DNA from: Eustoma russellianum
Taxonomy: Eukaryota > Streptophyta > Magnoliopsida > Gentianales > Gentianaceae
Assembly: GCA_036186865.1 (NCBI GenBank)
Contig: AP025057.1
Coordinates: 23,531,366-23,595,365 of the forward strand
DNA: 64,000 nucleotides
Reading direction: 5' to 3'
Positions 54,389 through 64,000 of this stretch are shown here, piece after piece. Under the pieces are notes generated by a model, which was not told the DNA's origin, ran no database searches, and worked only from the letters and a program-made list of their open reading frames with translations. Each line of letters opens with the position of its first letter. Positions within the stretch are counted from its first letter, which is position 1. The position numbers and the translations under genes were made by a program.

Positions 54389-55866
54389 TGTTAGATCATG
54401 TTGAGTTTTGATGATTTGCACATTTTGGCACATTGAACAACCCATTAGGCGGCTTCATGTGTGCTGTTTGAAGTCAGAATACTTCGAACGCCTACATTAG
54501 GCGCTTAATGTACCTTGGTGGAGTCCAGTACACTTCGAACGCCTGGATTAGGCGCTTTATGTGAAGTGTCTGGACATGCGAACACTTCGAACGCCTAGAT
54601 TAGCGCTTCATGTGAGTGTTTGTAAACAGGACACATTGAACGCCTGATTAGGCGCTTTATGTGACCTGTGTGAAATGTGCGAACACTTTGAACGCCTCTT
54701 TAGGCGCTTTATGCAGTCCACGATGCCAAAAGGTACTTTTCCCCTGGCTGGGCACGTACTCCTAAGTACTTTCTCTGAGTAAAAGTCAGAGTTAGTTCGA
54801 ACAAGCATGAAGTGCCACATTAAGCGCTTCATGTGACTTCGAACGCCTTAAGAAGCCCACATTAGGCGCTTGATGTGACTTCGAACGACTGTTCATTTTC
54901 ACATCAAAGCGCTCAATGTCACATACGAACGCCTGTGCTTTTGCACAATAGGCGCTTCATGTGACCAACGTTACAAAGGTCTTGAACTTCACTTTTTAAC
55001 ATCAGTTGACTCTTTGTACCCTCTCTTTTAGTGTCTTTTTTGCAGGCTTCCTCTCTGTTGAAGTTTTTCAGGTTTCCTTTCTTGTCATTCAATTTGAAAT
55101 CTCTCCAAGAATGTTGCTACATGCCAAAGGGAGATCTCCAATGATGAGGACTCACCAACACATGATGCCAAAACCCATTAATGTCAGTGCAGAGGGTTTC
55201 AAAACGGAAGAAACTTTGAAGTTGATAAAAATAGGGTTCTTCCACATTCTTCACCAACTTTCTACTACACAAGCTCTCAAGTTCTCTCAAGCTCAAGCTC
55301 TCAAAATATTTGTAATCTTTATACATCTTTACCTTATTGTGAGAGTGATTATTGTAGAAGAAGAGTCTTCTTCTTGGTGAGATTTTCTGCGAGAGATTTG
55401 GTAGATTGTTGGTCAAGGAGCAAGGGTGCTTCTTGTTTGAGATCTCTAGACTTTGAAGGGTTAGTTGATAGTGTGTGGTGCACTATTCTCCCTACAAGAT
55501 TTCTTTGAGGGCAAAGAAGATCTTTGGAGGCTAGACTTCAAAGGGTTAGATTTCTTGGTTGTGGTCTAGGCAAAGTGCCTAGTTTTCTGTTTTCTGGATT
55601 TTGTTCTTCGTTTGTTGTTCCCCCAAAAGAAATAACAAACCCCATTTCAAAATCCTTCTTGTGAAACATCAAGAAGGTAGAGGAGTAGAGTCATTTGACT
55701 TGAACCTCTCTACATACTCGTGTTCTTTTGTCTTTTAAGTTTTATCTTTCTAAAGAACACATCCAAGTATTGGTTGCACTCAAAAACGAAAATTAGCCAC
55801 AAAATATCCATACTTGGTGAACACACTATTCAACCCCCCTTCTAGTGTGTTCTAAGGGACCTAACA
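54389..55866 (+). repeat. 3' LTR of the Sirevirus
   Basis: 1478 bp, near-identical to the 5' LTR. Differences are mostly single-base insertions or deletions (for example AGGCGGCTTC versus AGGCGCTTC; TTAGCGCTTC versus TTAGGCGCTTC). GGCGC array at about 54445-54965. Ends GGACCTAACA. Confidence 0.95.
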
Positions 55867-56115
55867 TGTATAGCCAATAAATTCTCTTAACTATTGGAAG
55901 GAATGATTGGTCCATAAAAAAAATCAATATATAAATACACATACACATACATATATGTGTGTGTATACATATACATACATTCACACAACATACATACATA
56001 CACATACAGATATATATAATATGTATATATGTATTATTATGTATATTGTATATATATAGCTTGCTATCGTTGGGATATACTGGGTATGATTGATTGTATA
56101 TATATATATATATAT

Positions 56116-56160
<45 letters not shown>

Positions 56161-56384
56161 ATATACGTATGTCCCGGTGCGAAATTGAGTTTCATCACAA
56201 GTTTTGTTAGGTGTGTGAAGTTTCAACAGAAGGAACAGAAAGAAAATGAACATTTCTTTGGTACAAGACATGTTGAAGGCATGTTTTCGCTGGCTGGGTC
56301 AATTTCCGACACGTTCCTCAAATACGTCGTCAAACAGTAATTGTATCCTAAACGAATGTCTTATTCTAATTTAGAATTGTTAAA
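55867..56384. other. Intergenic DNA with microsatellites and an RTE scrap
   Basis: 55930-56050 has ACATACACATAC-type repeats. At about 56060-56093 the RTE 3' end appears (CGTTGGGATATACTGGGTATG). At 56095-56157 are (AT)n runs. No gene is seen. Confidence 0.7.
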
Positions 56385-57925
56385 TGAAGACCATCTTTTG
56401 TGAGTTGGTCAATTCCACATCAATGAAGTGTACAAAACTGTATTCTAAAATTATGGAAGTCGGTTTATAATAATCCCATAACATTTGAATGATTCAAATT
56501 CTTTTAAAGAGTATAAAAGTTTGTCCTTTAGAATACAAACAATATGGTCAGAGGTGACTATGATGCAAACTGTAAAGCCAATATAAAATATGGAAGAATA
56601 AAAGTTATCTCAGGTCATGATCGGTTATTTGACGCCTTCAATATGATGCGTGCAGCCCACACGAACTTTGAAAAAGTGAGTCTTCTAGACTATGCATATC
56701 GAAATATTTGATTGCTTGGATTCATGTACTATCACAAGGTCTCTGTTTATAGGCTAAGCTAGGGACACTTCCCACGTTTAACCGATAAGTAAATTTCTTC
56801 CACAAATGAATTATACTGATTGTGAATCAATCAAAATCAAATCGTTTAATTAATGCAGTCAATAACTGTAACGTATCTGACCATTAAAATGTGTAAATAC
56901 ATTTATCCATGTGATCTACCTTAATAATTTATAAATAAATTATCAGATTCTTGCCATCTATTATAATATATATAATTCATTTTTAAAACTTGATAAGTAT
57001 GTCCAATTAAATCATATCAAACAGGATGCGAAATCCAATAGTCCTATCAAGCCACCCAAACCTACACCTGAAGAATGTTTGTATACTACGTTATAATGTT
57101 TTGAACGATTGCCTTATTCTAAATTAAAATCGTTAAAAGCGATAGCGTAGTTATCCTAACATTACATTTAATACCTAAAAGTGATAATTCACTGAATAAG
57201 TTTATAATAGATAAAATATAACGGTGTAAAGAAAATAGATAAATAGATAGATAGAGATATAGATGAAAGAGACATAAATAAATATATAAAGCATAACGAG
57301 GTTTAGGCAGGATATAAGGGCAACTTAGAGTATATTTAGTGTCTTAAATAATGTTTACACTTTAGGTTGACTTTGTTTTTTTTATCTTTCATTATGTGTA
57401 CATATACACATTATGACTATTTTAATGTATGCTTTTTATTTGTATTTTACTAAATTTCTTCAATAACGCATTTGCATACTATATCTCTATTATTGTTTCA
57501 TCTTTGTACATATAGAGCAGAAGGTATCACTCGAATCAAACTCTATATCTTTTGGAATGGAAATATGTTTGCCTGCCTCTCACTATTCTCGGACTTTAAA
57601 AATGGCTTTTACTGTCGTTGGGATATACTGTGCATGTGTTGTTGTTGTGTGTATATGTATGTGTGTGTATCCGCCATACATTTATGCACATAAATGCATT
57701 AGTTTTCTTCACGGAATTTGAATAGCACAATTTATTCTTATAGTTGACCTAACACAAATTTTTTTTTTCTTGTGGTATGTTACACTATATATATGTATAT
57801 ACATATACTTGTCTGTTCTTCTAAATTATTATTCAGTTATGGCCTTCTAGGGTTCTAAGACAACTATATATCATGTGGTCGCCGGATTTTTTTATCTCAC
57901 AAAATATGTTGTTACATAGTTTTTT
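56385..57925. other. Host-like segment, right copy of the duplication (part 1), with RTE tail
   Basis: 56385-56460 and 57650-57925 match 8290-8370 and 8860-9135. Bases 57288-57655 are an RTE 3' end (AGGTTTAGGCAGGATATAAG.., CTCTATATCTTTTGGA, GGGATATACTGTGCATGTG, then TTGTTGTTG) absent from the left copy. 56460-57287 shows no gene. Confidence 0.65.
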
Positions 57926-58790
57926 CCGGTTAAAACGTAAATAATATTAACCATGATCAAGACATCATGAGGGGATGCAACCCATACGATCCAAATCAAC
58001 AAACAAAACACTACACAAGACTAAGAACCTATGACCTCAAAGAAGAAGTAGCAACTCCCAGTTGGAGAGCATATAAGACCCTAAACATGTGAGTTTGAAT
58101 TCTATGTAATACATCCCCAACCACAAGTATGGCGCCTTCAAAAAATAATTTATTTCTGCAGTGCCAAATCCAGTAAACTTTAGCTGCCAAGCTAACCTTC
58201 ATTGCCTTAACCCTGGCCGTTTTCCTTTTTAAGTTTCTGTTTTCCCAAGCCAGAATTCTGAGCAGACTATTAAGTGTTTGAGGAAGCCTAAAGAACGACT
58301 GTATTTGTTCCCGAACTGGCCAGATAGCTGGACACTTGAAGAAGAGGTGCTTCTCCATTTCAACATTGGTACATAAGAGGCAGGTTTTGTCCAGAATGAA
58401 GTGTAGATTACTCTTAGTGTCTAATTTGTTTAGCCAGCCACAAGATGAAAGCATGCTTTGGAGTTATAAATGAATCCCAAACTATAGAATGCCAAGGTAC
58501 CTTAGAAGAAGAGTACCTATAGTAGTGTAAGCTGCTGAGGCCATTAATTTCTGTCCTAAGATCCAAAAATCCATAAGTATCTATACATCACTCCTCCCTG
58601 CCTATTAATTAACTCATCCCTGAGAGTGAGAAGAGCCTTGATGAATGGTGAATGCATCAGGGTAATAGGCGATGTCCACAGATCATGCTCCAGCTTGTAC
58701 CTTGAGTTGATCCATTTTACCCATATAAGATCTTTTTTGAGATGAAGATCTCAAAAATTCTTTATCATTAATGCTTTGTTCCAAGTCTTT
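57925..58790 (-). pseudogene. 5'-truncated L1 LINE fragment (zf-RVT region)
   Basis: Minus frame 58454-58029 reads KTCLLCTNVEMEKHLFFKCP (zf-RVT C..C, H..C), IWPVREQIQSFFRLP and VYWIWHCRNKLFFEGAI, the C-terminal end of an L1 ORF2 without RNase H. Upstream degraded frames (YSS.VPWHS..) belong to the same protein. It interrupts the duplicated segment (left copy is continuous at 9115-9135). A TAGTTTTTT at the left and TTAGTTATT at the right may be the target duplication. Confidence 0.75.
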
Positions 58791-59828
58791 AGTTATTATT
58801 TATTGAATACACATTTATATGGTTGTGTAACTATATGGGCGGTTACATAGAGTGTAGCTGAAGAAATTTTCATCTAAGTATGCAGACATATAACAAGTCC
58901 AGAGTAATTCCAACAAGACATTGTTACAAGGTGTTGATGAAGCATATACTTGGCATCTTTACATTATATAGTTAGAGACTTTGTTTTATTACAATTTCAG
59001 ATTATTTGGGTCTTCTAAATCTCTCAAAGATTGAGGACGGGTTTTGGAATAACTGATAAGGTTGCTGCAAATTCGAGCTGCGGAAATAGCCTCTTGTGTA
59101 AAGTGTAGGGTAAGAATGTGTGTATCAAATCGCGAAGCGATCCGTCTCCGTTCTAAACCCTGCACAAACATGGGATAGGAAGACTTCACTTATCTTCTCA
59201 AATTTGTTATAGAATCAAATAAATTAGTTGCTGGATATTTAGCAGCTTCCAATACCAAAGTTTTCAGATTATTTGACTCAAATTTAAGCCTAAAAACAGG
59301 CCTGTGGAGACACCACAAGAATTGATCAAACTCTTATCCTGTATCAAAATTTGTTAGGGGTATACTCCAAGGCATCGTGATTTATCATTGGTGCATCTTG
59401 TTGTCACATAAACAATGTTCTTAATCGAGGAGTCGGTTAAGAAAAAATATAATGGATTGATAACATATATAAATAAAGTTATGCATTATCGATTTATGAA
59501 ATTAAAATTTTGAGTTAATAAAATCGAATCCATAATCATTGATTGTATCAACTTAAGTGTTAGTTTAAGTCATTTTTTATTAGAGTCATTTGTTACCTGA
59601 AAAAGAAAAGTATAAACTTTAGTCTAACCTTAGCCTACAATGCTTGATGAATTGTGTATTCCATGGCTGAAGTTAGCTAAATCTCATTATGTTACAATGT
59701 CAACAAACTAAATTGTTAATTACAAGTAAACCTGACATTCACAAATAGAAAAGAACATGGACTTTGAAAATATAGTTTTTTTTTAAAAAAAAAAACTGAT
59801 CACACTTGAATTTCTCACTAAAGTAGTT
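58791..59828. other. Host-like segment, right copy of the duplication (part 2)
   Basis: 58791-58817 matches the flank of the Copia element (to 9148). 59241-59366 matches 16177-16302. 59364-59828 matches 26612-27060. The stretch 58818-59240 has no counterpart in the left copy. Its minus frame 59189-58989 (FVQGLERRRIASRFDTHILT) is unrecognised and could be a host exon or chance. Confidence 0.7.
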
Positions 59829-61090
59829 ATGGAAATGTATATAGACGTAATTGGAGATATGTATGCTAGGACGAAAATAACCACTCGTACGCTTGTGGGG
59901 AATACGAACTTCTTTTCAGTGGAGGTACGCCTTCATCAAGGGTCCACTTTTAGCCCATTTTTTTACAGTTGTACTAGGCGAGCTGACAAAGCCGATCTGA
60001 GACACAGTTACAAGGTGTATGCATTTTGTTGACGATATTATATTAGTTGAGTATGAGGTTAGAGGAGTGGAGAGGTGCTTTAGAGAGAAAATACTAAGTA
60101 TTAGTGGTTCTAAGACCGAGTATATGCATTGCAACTTCAGCGGCGCAACCAATGGTGAGAATAGTCAGCTCACTATCGATAGTCAAGTGGTACCACAGGT
60201 TCAAGTACTTAGGATCGTTTGTACAGCAAAATAGAGATATAGAAAGTGACGTTGCATACCGAGTTCAAGCAGGCTAGTGTAGTTGGAGGGCGGCCTCAGG
60301 GGTGCTGCATGACAAGAATTTTCCAACTAGATTGAAGGAAAAATTTTATAGAGTGGCAGTGCGGCCGGCAATGTTATATGGAACAGACTGCTGGGCCATC
60401 AAGAGGACAAAGGAGCAGAAGATAGAAGTGGAAGAGATGAGGATGATGAGGTGGATGTGTGGGCATACAAGGCTAGACCGGATAGGAAATAAGATATTTA
60501 AGAAAAGGTTAGGGATGGCTAGTATAGCTAAAAAGATAAGGGAGGAGAGACTGAGATGCTTAGGGCATGTCAAGAGGAGACAGACAACGACGTCTGTCAA
60601 AGCAGTTGAAAGTCTCATTACAGAAGGGAAGAGGAGTAAAGTCAGGACCAAACTGACTTGGGAAGAGCGGATTATGCATGACCTACTAGATTTCCACCTC
60701 TCTGAAGACATGGTCCCGGATAGGAGTTCCTGGAGGAAGAAGATTAAGGTTTATAAGGTTTAGGCATGATATAAGACACCTTAGAGTATACTTAGGCGCT
60801 TAGATACTCTCTAGACTTTATGTTGACTTTGCACTTTTTTGTAATTTTTTGTTTCTGTTTTGTTATTTCATTATGTGTACAGATCCATGGTTATATATTA
60901 ATATCTTTCTATTTGTGTTCAATAAATTTCTTCACTAGTACACTAACACACGATATGCATATTATTATGTCATCTATGCAGGTACATATTGAACGGATGG
61001 TCTCACTGGAACAAAATTCTCTATCTCTTGGATGAAGGTACCGTTTGTCTTTGTCTCACCCTCCTCAAACCCTAATATAGTGCGTATGCT
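59829..61090 (+). pseudogene. RTE-clade LINE: reverse transcriptase end and 3' UTR
   Basis: RT pieces: IDVIGDMYARTKITTRTLVG, EVRLHQGSTFSPFF, then after a frame change MHFVDDIILVEYEVRGVERC (active site FVDD) and SGSKTEYMHCNFS. The last frame (60302-60763) has VRPAMLYGTDCWAIKRTKEQ, MRMMRWMCGHTRLDRI and LGHVKRRQTTTSVKAVE, ending WRKKIKVYKV. This is the RTE-type C-terminal part that follows RT. From 60764 the 3' UTR matches the other RTE tails. The (ATG/TTG) tail is missing because the LTR at 61093 cuts it. 5' truncated. Confidence 0.85.
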
Positions 61091-61092
61091 TA

Positions 61093-62532
61093 TTTTAGAA
61101 CATGCTAAGTTTTGATGATTTGCACAATTTGGTACTTGGAACGTTGGATTAGGTGCCTCATGTGAAGTGGTTGGAAGTCAGTATACTTCGAACGCTTACA
61201 TTAGGCGCTTCATGTGCCTTGGTGAAATCCAGTACACTTCGAACGCCTGCATTAGGCCCTTCATGTGAAGTGTCTGGACGCCCGAACACTTCGAACGCCT
61301 ACATTAGGCGCTTCATGTGTCTTGGAAAAAGGCAGTACACTTTGAACGCCTACATTAGGCGCTTCATGTGTACCACTAAGTCAAAATTACTTTTCTCCCC
61401 AAATGGGCACGTATATCAAGCTATCTTCCAATGAAAGTCAGAACTACTTCGAACAAGCATGAAGGCTGAGATTAGGCGCTTCATGTGACTTCGAACGTCT
61501 TCAATTGCCCACATAAGACGCTTTATGTGACATCGAATGCCTGTTCAAAATCACATAAAGGGCTCCATGTCACATTGAACGCTTGCTCAATAAACACATT
61601 AGGCGCTTCATGTGACTAACGTTACAAAAGACTTATGCTTTACTTTCTAACATCATTTGACTCTTTGTACCCTCCTCTTTTAGTGATATTTTCACAGGGT
61701 CTCTCTCATTCTTGAAGAAGTCAGATTTCCTCTTATAGCTTTCATCAAGAAGCTTCTCCAAGAAAGTTGCTACAAGCTAAGAGGAGATCTCTAATGAAGA
61801 GGACATACTATCACAAGATGCCAAAACCCATTATTGGCTCTGCGGAAGGTCTCAAACGGGCAGAATTTTTCAATGGTGATAAAACAAGGGTTTCATCCCA
61901 TTCTTCATTAACTTTCTACAATTTCAAGCTCTCAAGTTTTCTGTCAAAGTTCAAGCTCTCAAAATAGTTGTAAACATTGTATATTTTAATTTATTTTTGA
62001 GAGTTGTGTTTTTAAGAAGAAGAAGAGTGTTCTTCTTGGTGAGTAAAGATTGTGAGAGGTGAAGTAGATTATTGGTCAAGAAGCAAGGGTGCTTCTTCTT
62101 TGAGAAATCTGGACCTTGGAGGCTTAGTTGATAGTGTTGTGGTGCACTATACTCTCTACAAGATTTCTTTGAGGGCAAAGAAGATCTTTGGAGGCTAGAC
62201 TTCAAGGGGTTAGATTTCTTTGTTGTGGTCTAGGCGTGTGGCCTAGTTATTTGTTGGATTTTTGTTTCTTTGATTGTTGTTTCCCCATTGAAATAACAAT
62301 TCCCCTTTCAAAATCCTTCTTGTGAAAAATCAAGAAGTTAGAGGAGTAGAGTCATTTGACTTGAACCTCTATACAACTTTGTGTTCTTTACGCTTCCGCA
62401 AAATCTTTATTCTTGTTAAGAACACACCCAAGTATTGGTTGCACTCAAAAAGAAAAATATCTAAGAAAATATCCATACTTGGTGAACACACTATTTAACC
62501 CCCCCTTCTAGTGTGTTCTAAGGGACCTAACA
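61093..62532 (+). repeat. 5' LTR of the right-hand Sirevirus
   Basis: Aligns with 45453-46934 from TTTTAGAACATG (the first G of TGTTAG has changed to T) to GGGACCTAACA. The GGCGC array lies at 61180-61615 (GAACGCCTACATTAGGCGCT and variants). Confidence 0.9.
61180..61615 (+). repeat. GAACGCCT..AGGCGCTTCATGTG hairpin array
   Basis: Eight or more units with the same pairing arms as in the LTR at 45453, but different spacers and copy number. Confidence 0.88.
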
Positions 62533-62534
62533 AT

Positions 62535-62546
62535 TGGTATCAGAGC
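62535..62546 (+). promoter_or_regulatory. Primer binding site
   Basis: TGGTATCAGAGC two bases after the LTR end. Initiator tRNA-Met type. Confidence 0.95.
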
Positions 62547-62593
62547 GAAATCTTGAGTATTTTAGTTCAATAGCAAGATTTGATTTTTAAAGT

Positions 62594-63955
62594 ATGGATC
62601 CCTTCAGTTTTGATGATGCTAGTTCCCTTAGTGGTGATGCCTGAAGAAGAAGGAGGCAAGAGACACTTCTCCCTTCCATTTATAGTGTCCATGTCAAGTT
62701 CCGACGTTTGATCCTGTCAACTACCCACTATGGAAGTCCAACATTGAAACATAAATAGCAAAGCTCTTGCTATTTTAAATAGCTCTCTTACCCCAAATGA
62801 GAGAGCTCTAATAGAAGGTGTCCAATCCACCCATGAAGCTTGGACAAAGTTGGAGATGATCCATGAAGGAACATCTCAAGTGAGGAAGGCCAAAAGGAGA
62901 CAACTTATAAAACAATTTTACAATTCAATGTCCCCAAAGGTGAGAAGATAGAGGAATCTATCCAAAGGTATACCAAGCTTGTCAACTTACTCTCGGCGGT
63001 TGGCAAGATGATTGAACAAGAGTATCTCAACCATTGCTTCCTAAATAGCTTAAGAAGAGAATGGAACGCAAAAGTAACGGCCATTGAGGAGTCCAAGGAT
63101 TTGGAGACCATCACCTTGGATGAGCTCTACGAGAATCTCATCACTTATGAGATTCACCTTGATGCACAAGAGAAGAATGACCCCATCCGCAACTCATCTA
63201 AAGCCCTTGCATGCGAGTCGGAGGACTCAGATGATGAAGTCAGACTTCTTATTAGAAGATTCCGACCTTTTGCAAGAAAGAATGGAGATGAAGCTAAGAG
63301 GTTCATCAAAGAAAAATTCTCCAAGGACAAAGTGAAGGACCAAGACAACAAATGCTACAAGTGTGGGAAGTTTGGTCACTTCATGAAAGATTTTCGGGTG
63401 AAGGAGCCGCAAATCAAAGATAAGAAGGCCATCTACCAAAGAAAGAAGACCTTACAAGCGGAAGTAGCCTATTGGGAGAGCATTCTTTCCGGGTCCGAGA
63501 GCGACAACGGCGACAATGATGATCTTGCTCTCACATGGGCCGTTCATGATGACCTTGATAAGGAGTTCTACGCACTCATGGCCATTGATGACGACATGGA
63601 GGTATGCAATATATCATCTCACTATAGATTAATTGATGAAAGAGATGATTTAGTACAAGAAATTGATTTTTTAGATTTAAAATATAAACATGTCAAAAAG
63701 GAATTTAGAGCATGTTTAAATGAGTACAACGACACGTTAGAAAATCACATTGCATTATAACTTGAGCTTGACATGTTTTTGACCATGCATGTGATTGCAC
63801 TACAAGAGAAACATGATTTGATGAAATCATGTGCTCAAGCCCTTGATGAAAAGAAAATTGACTCAAGGGTAAGTGCTACAAAAGTAGATATTGTTAAGGA
63901 TGCATCTAGGTCAAATATGAAAACTAAAATCAAACCTAGTGCTATGTACATCTAA
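62594..63955 (+). pseudogene. Sirevirus gag (broken), window-truncated
   Basis: ATG at 62594 gives MDPFSFDDASSLSGDA, then TGA at 62642-62644. Only one SRRRRQ-type motif is present. About 120 bp present in the relative (between TGGAAGTCAAACATGG and CCATAAATAGCAAG) are missing near 62752. The frame 63008-63760 has EYLNHCFLNSLRREWNAKVT and KNGDEAKRFIKEKFSKDKV. The zinc knuckle reads CYKCGKFGHFMKDF, with Phe in place of the last Cys (63352-63393). Stop TAA at 63758-63760, then a further frame to 63955 (IALQEKHDLMKSCAQALDEK). Confidence 0.85.
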
Positions 63956-64000
63956 GAAGGGAAAACAAAGGGAACAGCACAAATTATCAAGGAGTCTAAA

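Larger units (their letters stand above)
45453..55866 (+). mobile_element. Sirevirus-type Copia element, structurally complete, with a third ORF
   Basis: 10.4 kb. LTRs 45453-46934 and 54389-55866 start TGTTAGATCATG and end GGGACCTAACA. Flanks are TGTAA (45448-45452) and TGTAT (55867-55871), a target duplication with one difference. The initiator-Met primer site follows the 5' LTR directly. Gag-pol (46997-52185) is broken. It is followed by a repeat array, a separate gene-like region (52824-54180) and three purine tracts. Direct primer-site contact, two gag zinc knuckles, multiple polypurine tracts and an extra downstream ORF all fit Sireviruses. Confidence 0.92.
61093..64000 (+). mobile_element. 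Sirevirus-type Copia element, second family member, right end outside window
   Basis: 5' LTR, primer site and gag closely related to those of 45453-55866, but clearly more diverged than that element's two LTRs are from each other. It was inserted into the RTE 3' UTR. pol is beyond the window; the last bases encode the inter-knuckle lysine-rich region. Confidence 0.9.

Noticed and set aside
55981..56271. ORF rich in YIYIYIY on the minus strand
   Set aside because: Pure translation of AT/ACAT microsatellites.

Overview
The window looks like repeat-dense nuclear DNA of a flowering plant, probably a large-genome eudicot. The organism is inferred only from the element families, plant-type introns and UTRs; no species can be named. 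I see no intact host gene and no rRNA, tRNA or CRISPR. Nearly everything is transposable elements inserted into each other, plus a decayed BolA-like gene and one host-derived segment present twice.

Layout. (1) 1-7170: right part of a CACTA (En/Spm) DNA transposon, with a spliced TNP2-like transposase relic (1-2250), a spliced Transposase_24-like relic (4307-6297) and 3' subterminal repeats. Between the two genes lies a promoter-like patch with two E2F-type sites and a 53-codon ORF. (2) 7277-7758: a fold-back (MITE-like) element, then a LINE RNase H scrap. (3) 9149-16176: a Copia element (Tork-like by eye) with one uninterrupted 1327-residue gag-pol. Its 3' LTR has lost its end. (4) 16303-26611: a decayed minus-strand Sirevirus-type Copia element (left end 16303, right LTR 25462-26611), broken up by an inverted LTR piece and a 3.1-kb LTR-like block. 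(5) 27480-44880: a near full-length L1-type LINE on the minus strand, interrupted by a solo LTR (30558-31164, perfect 5-bp target duplication) and by a composite Copia array with three LTRs and two internal regions (32110-43762). (6) 45103-45354: BolA2-like pseudogene. (7) 45453-55866: a structurally complete Sirevirus with both LTRs, PBS, gag-pol, an extra gene between pol and the 3' LTR, and several polypurine tracts. (8) 56385-61090: paralogue of the host-like DNA scattered through 8290-27310, carrying RTE and L1 fragments. (9) 61093-64000: 5' LTR and gag of another Sirevirus of the same family, cut by the window edge.

The most interesting signals are these. Two Sireviruses with unrelated LTR repeats share an extra downstream gene that sits behind its own promoter-like region. 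Several LTR families carry tandem arrays of short palindromes whose sequence differs completely between families. Paired tRNA-like (A-box/B-box) modules lie in the leader of the three-LTR Copia family. An internal paralogue gives the empty sites for the large insertions, so the nesting order can be read.

Nesting order (inference): an RTE insertion and the host segment came first, then the segment was duplicated. The left copy later took the Copia and Sirevirus insertions, and the right copy took an L1 fragment and another RTE tail. In the LINE block, L1 is oldest and the solo LTR and three-LTR Copia array are younger. Most coding regions other than the Copia gag-pol at 10554-14537 carry frameshifts. 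Several of these are single-base indels between otherwise near-identical copies, so some may be assembly errors.
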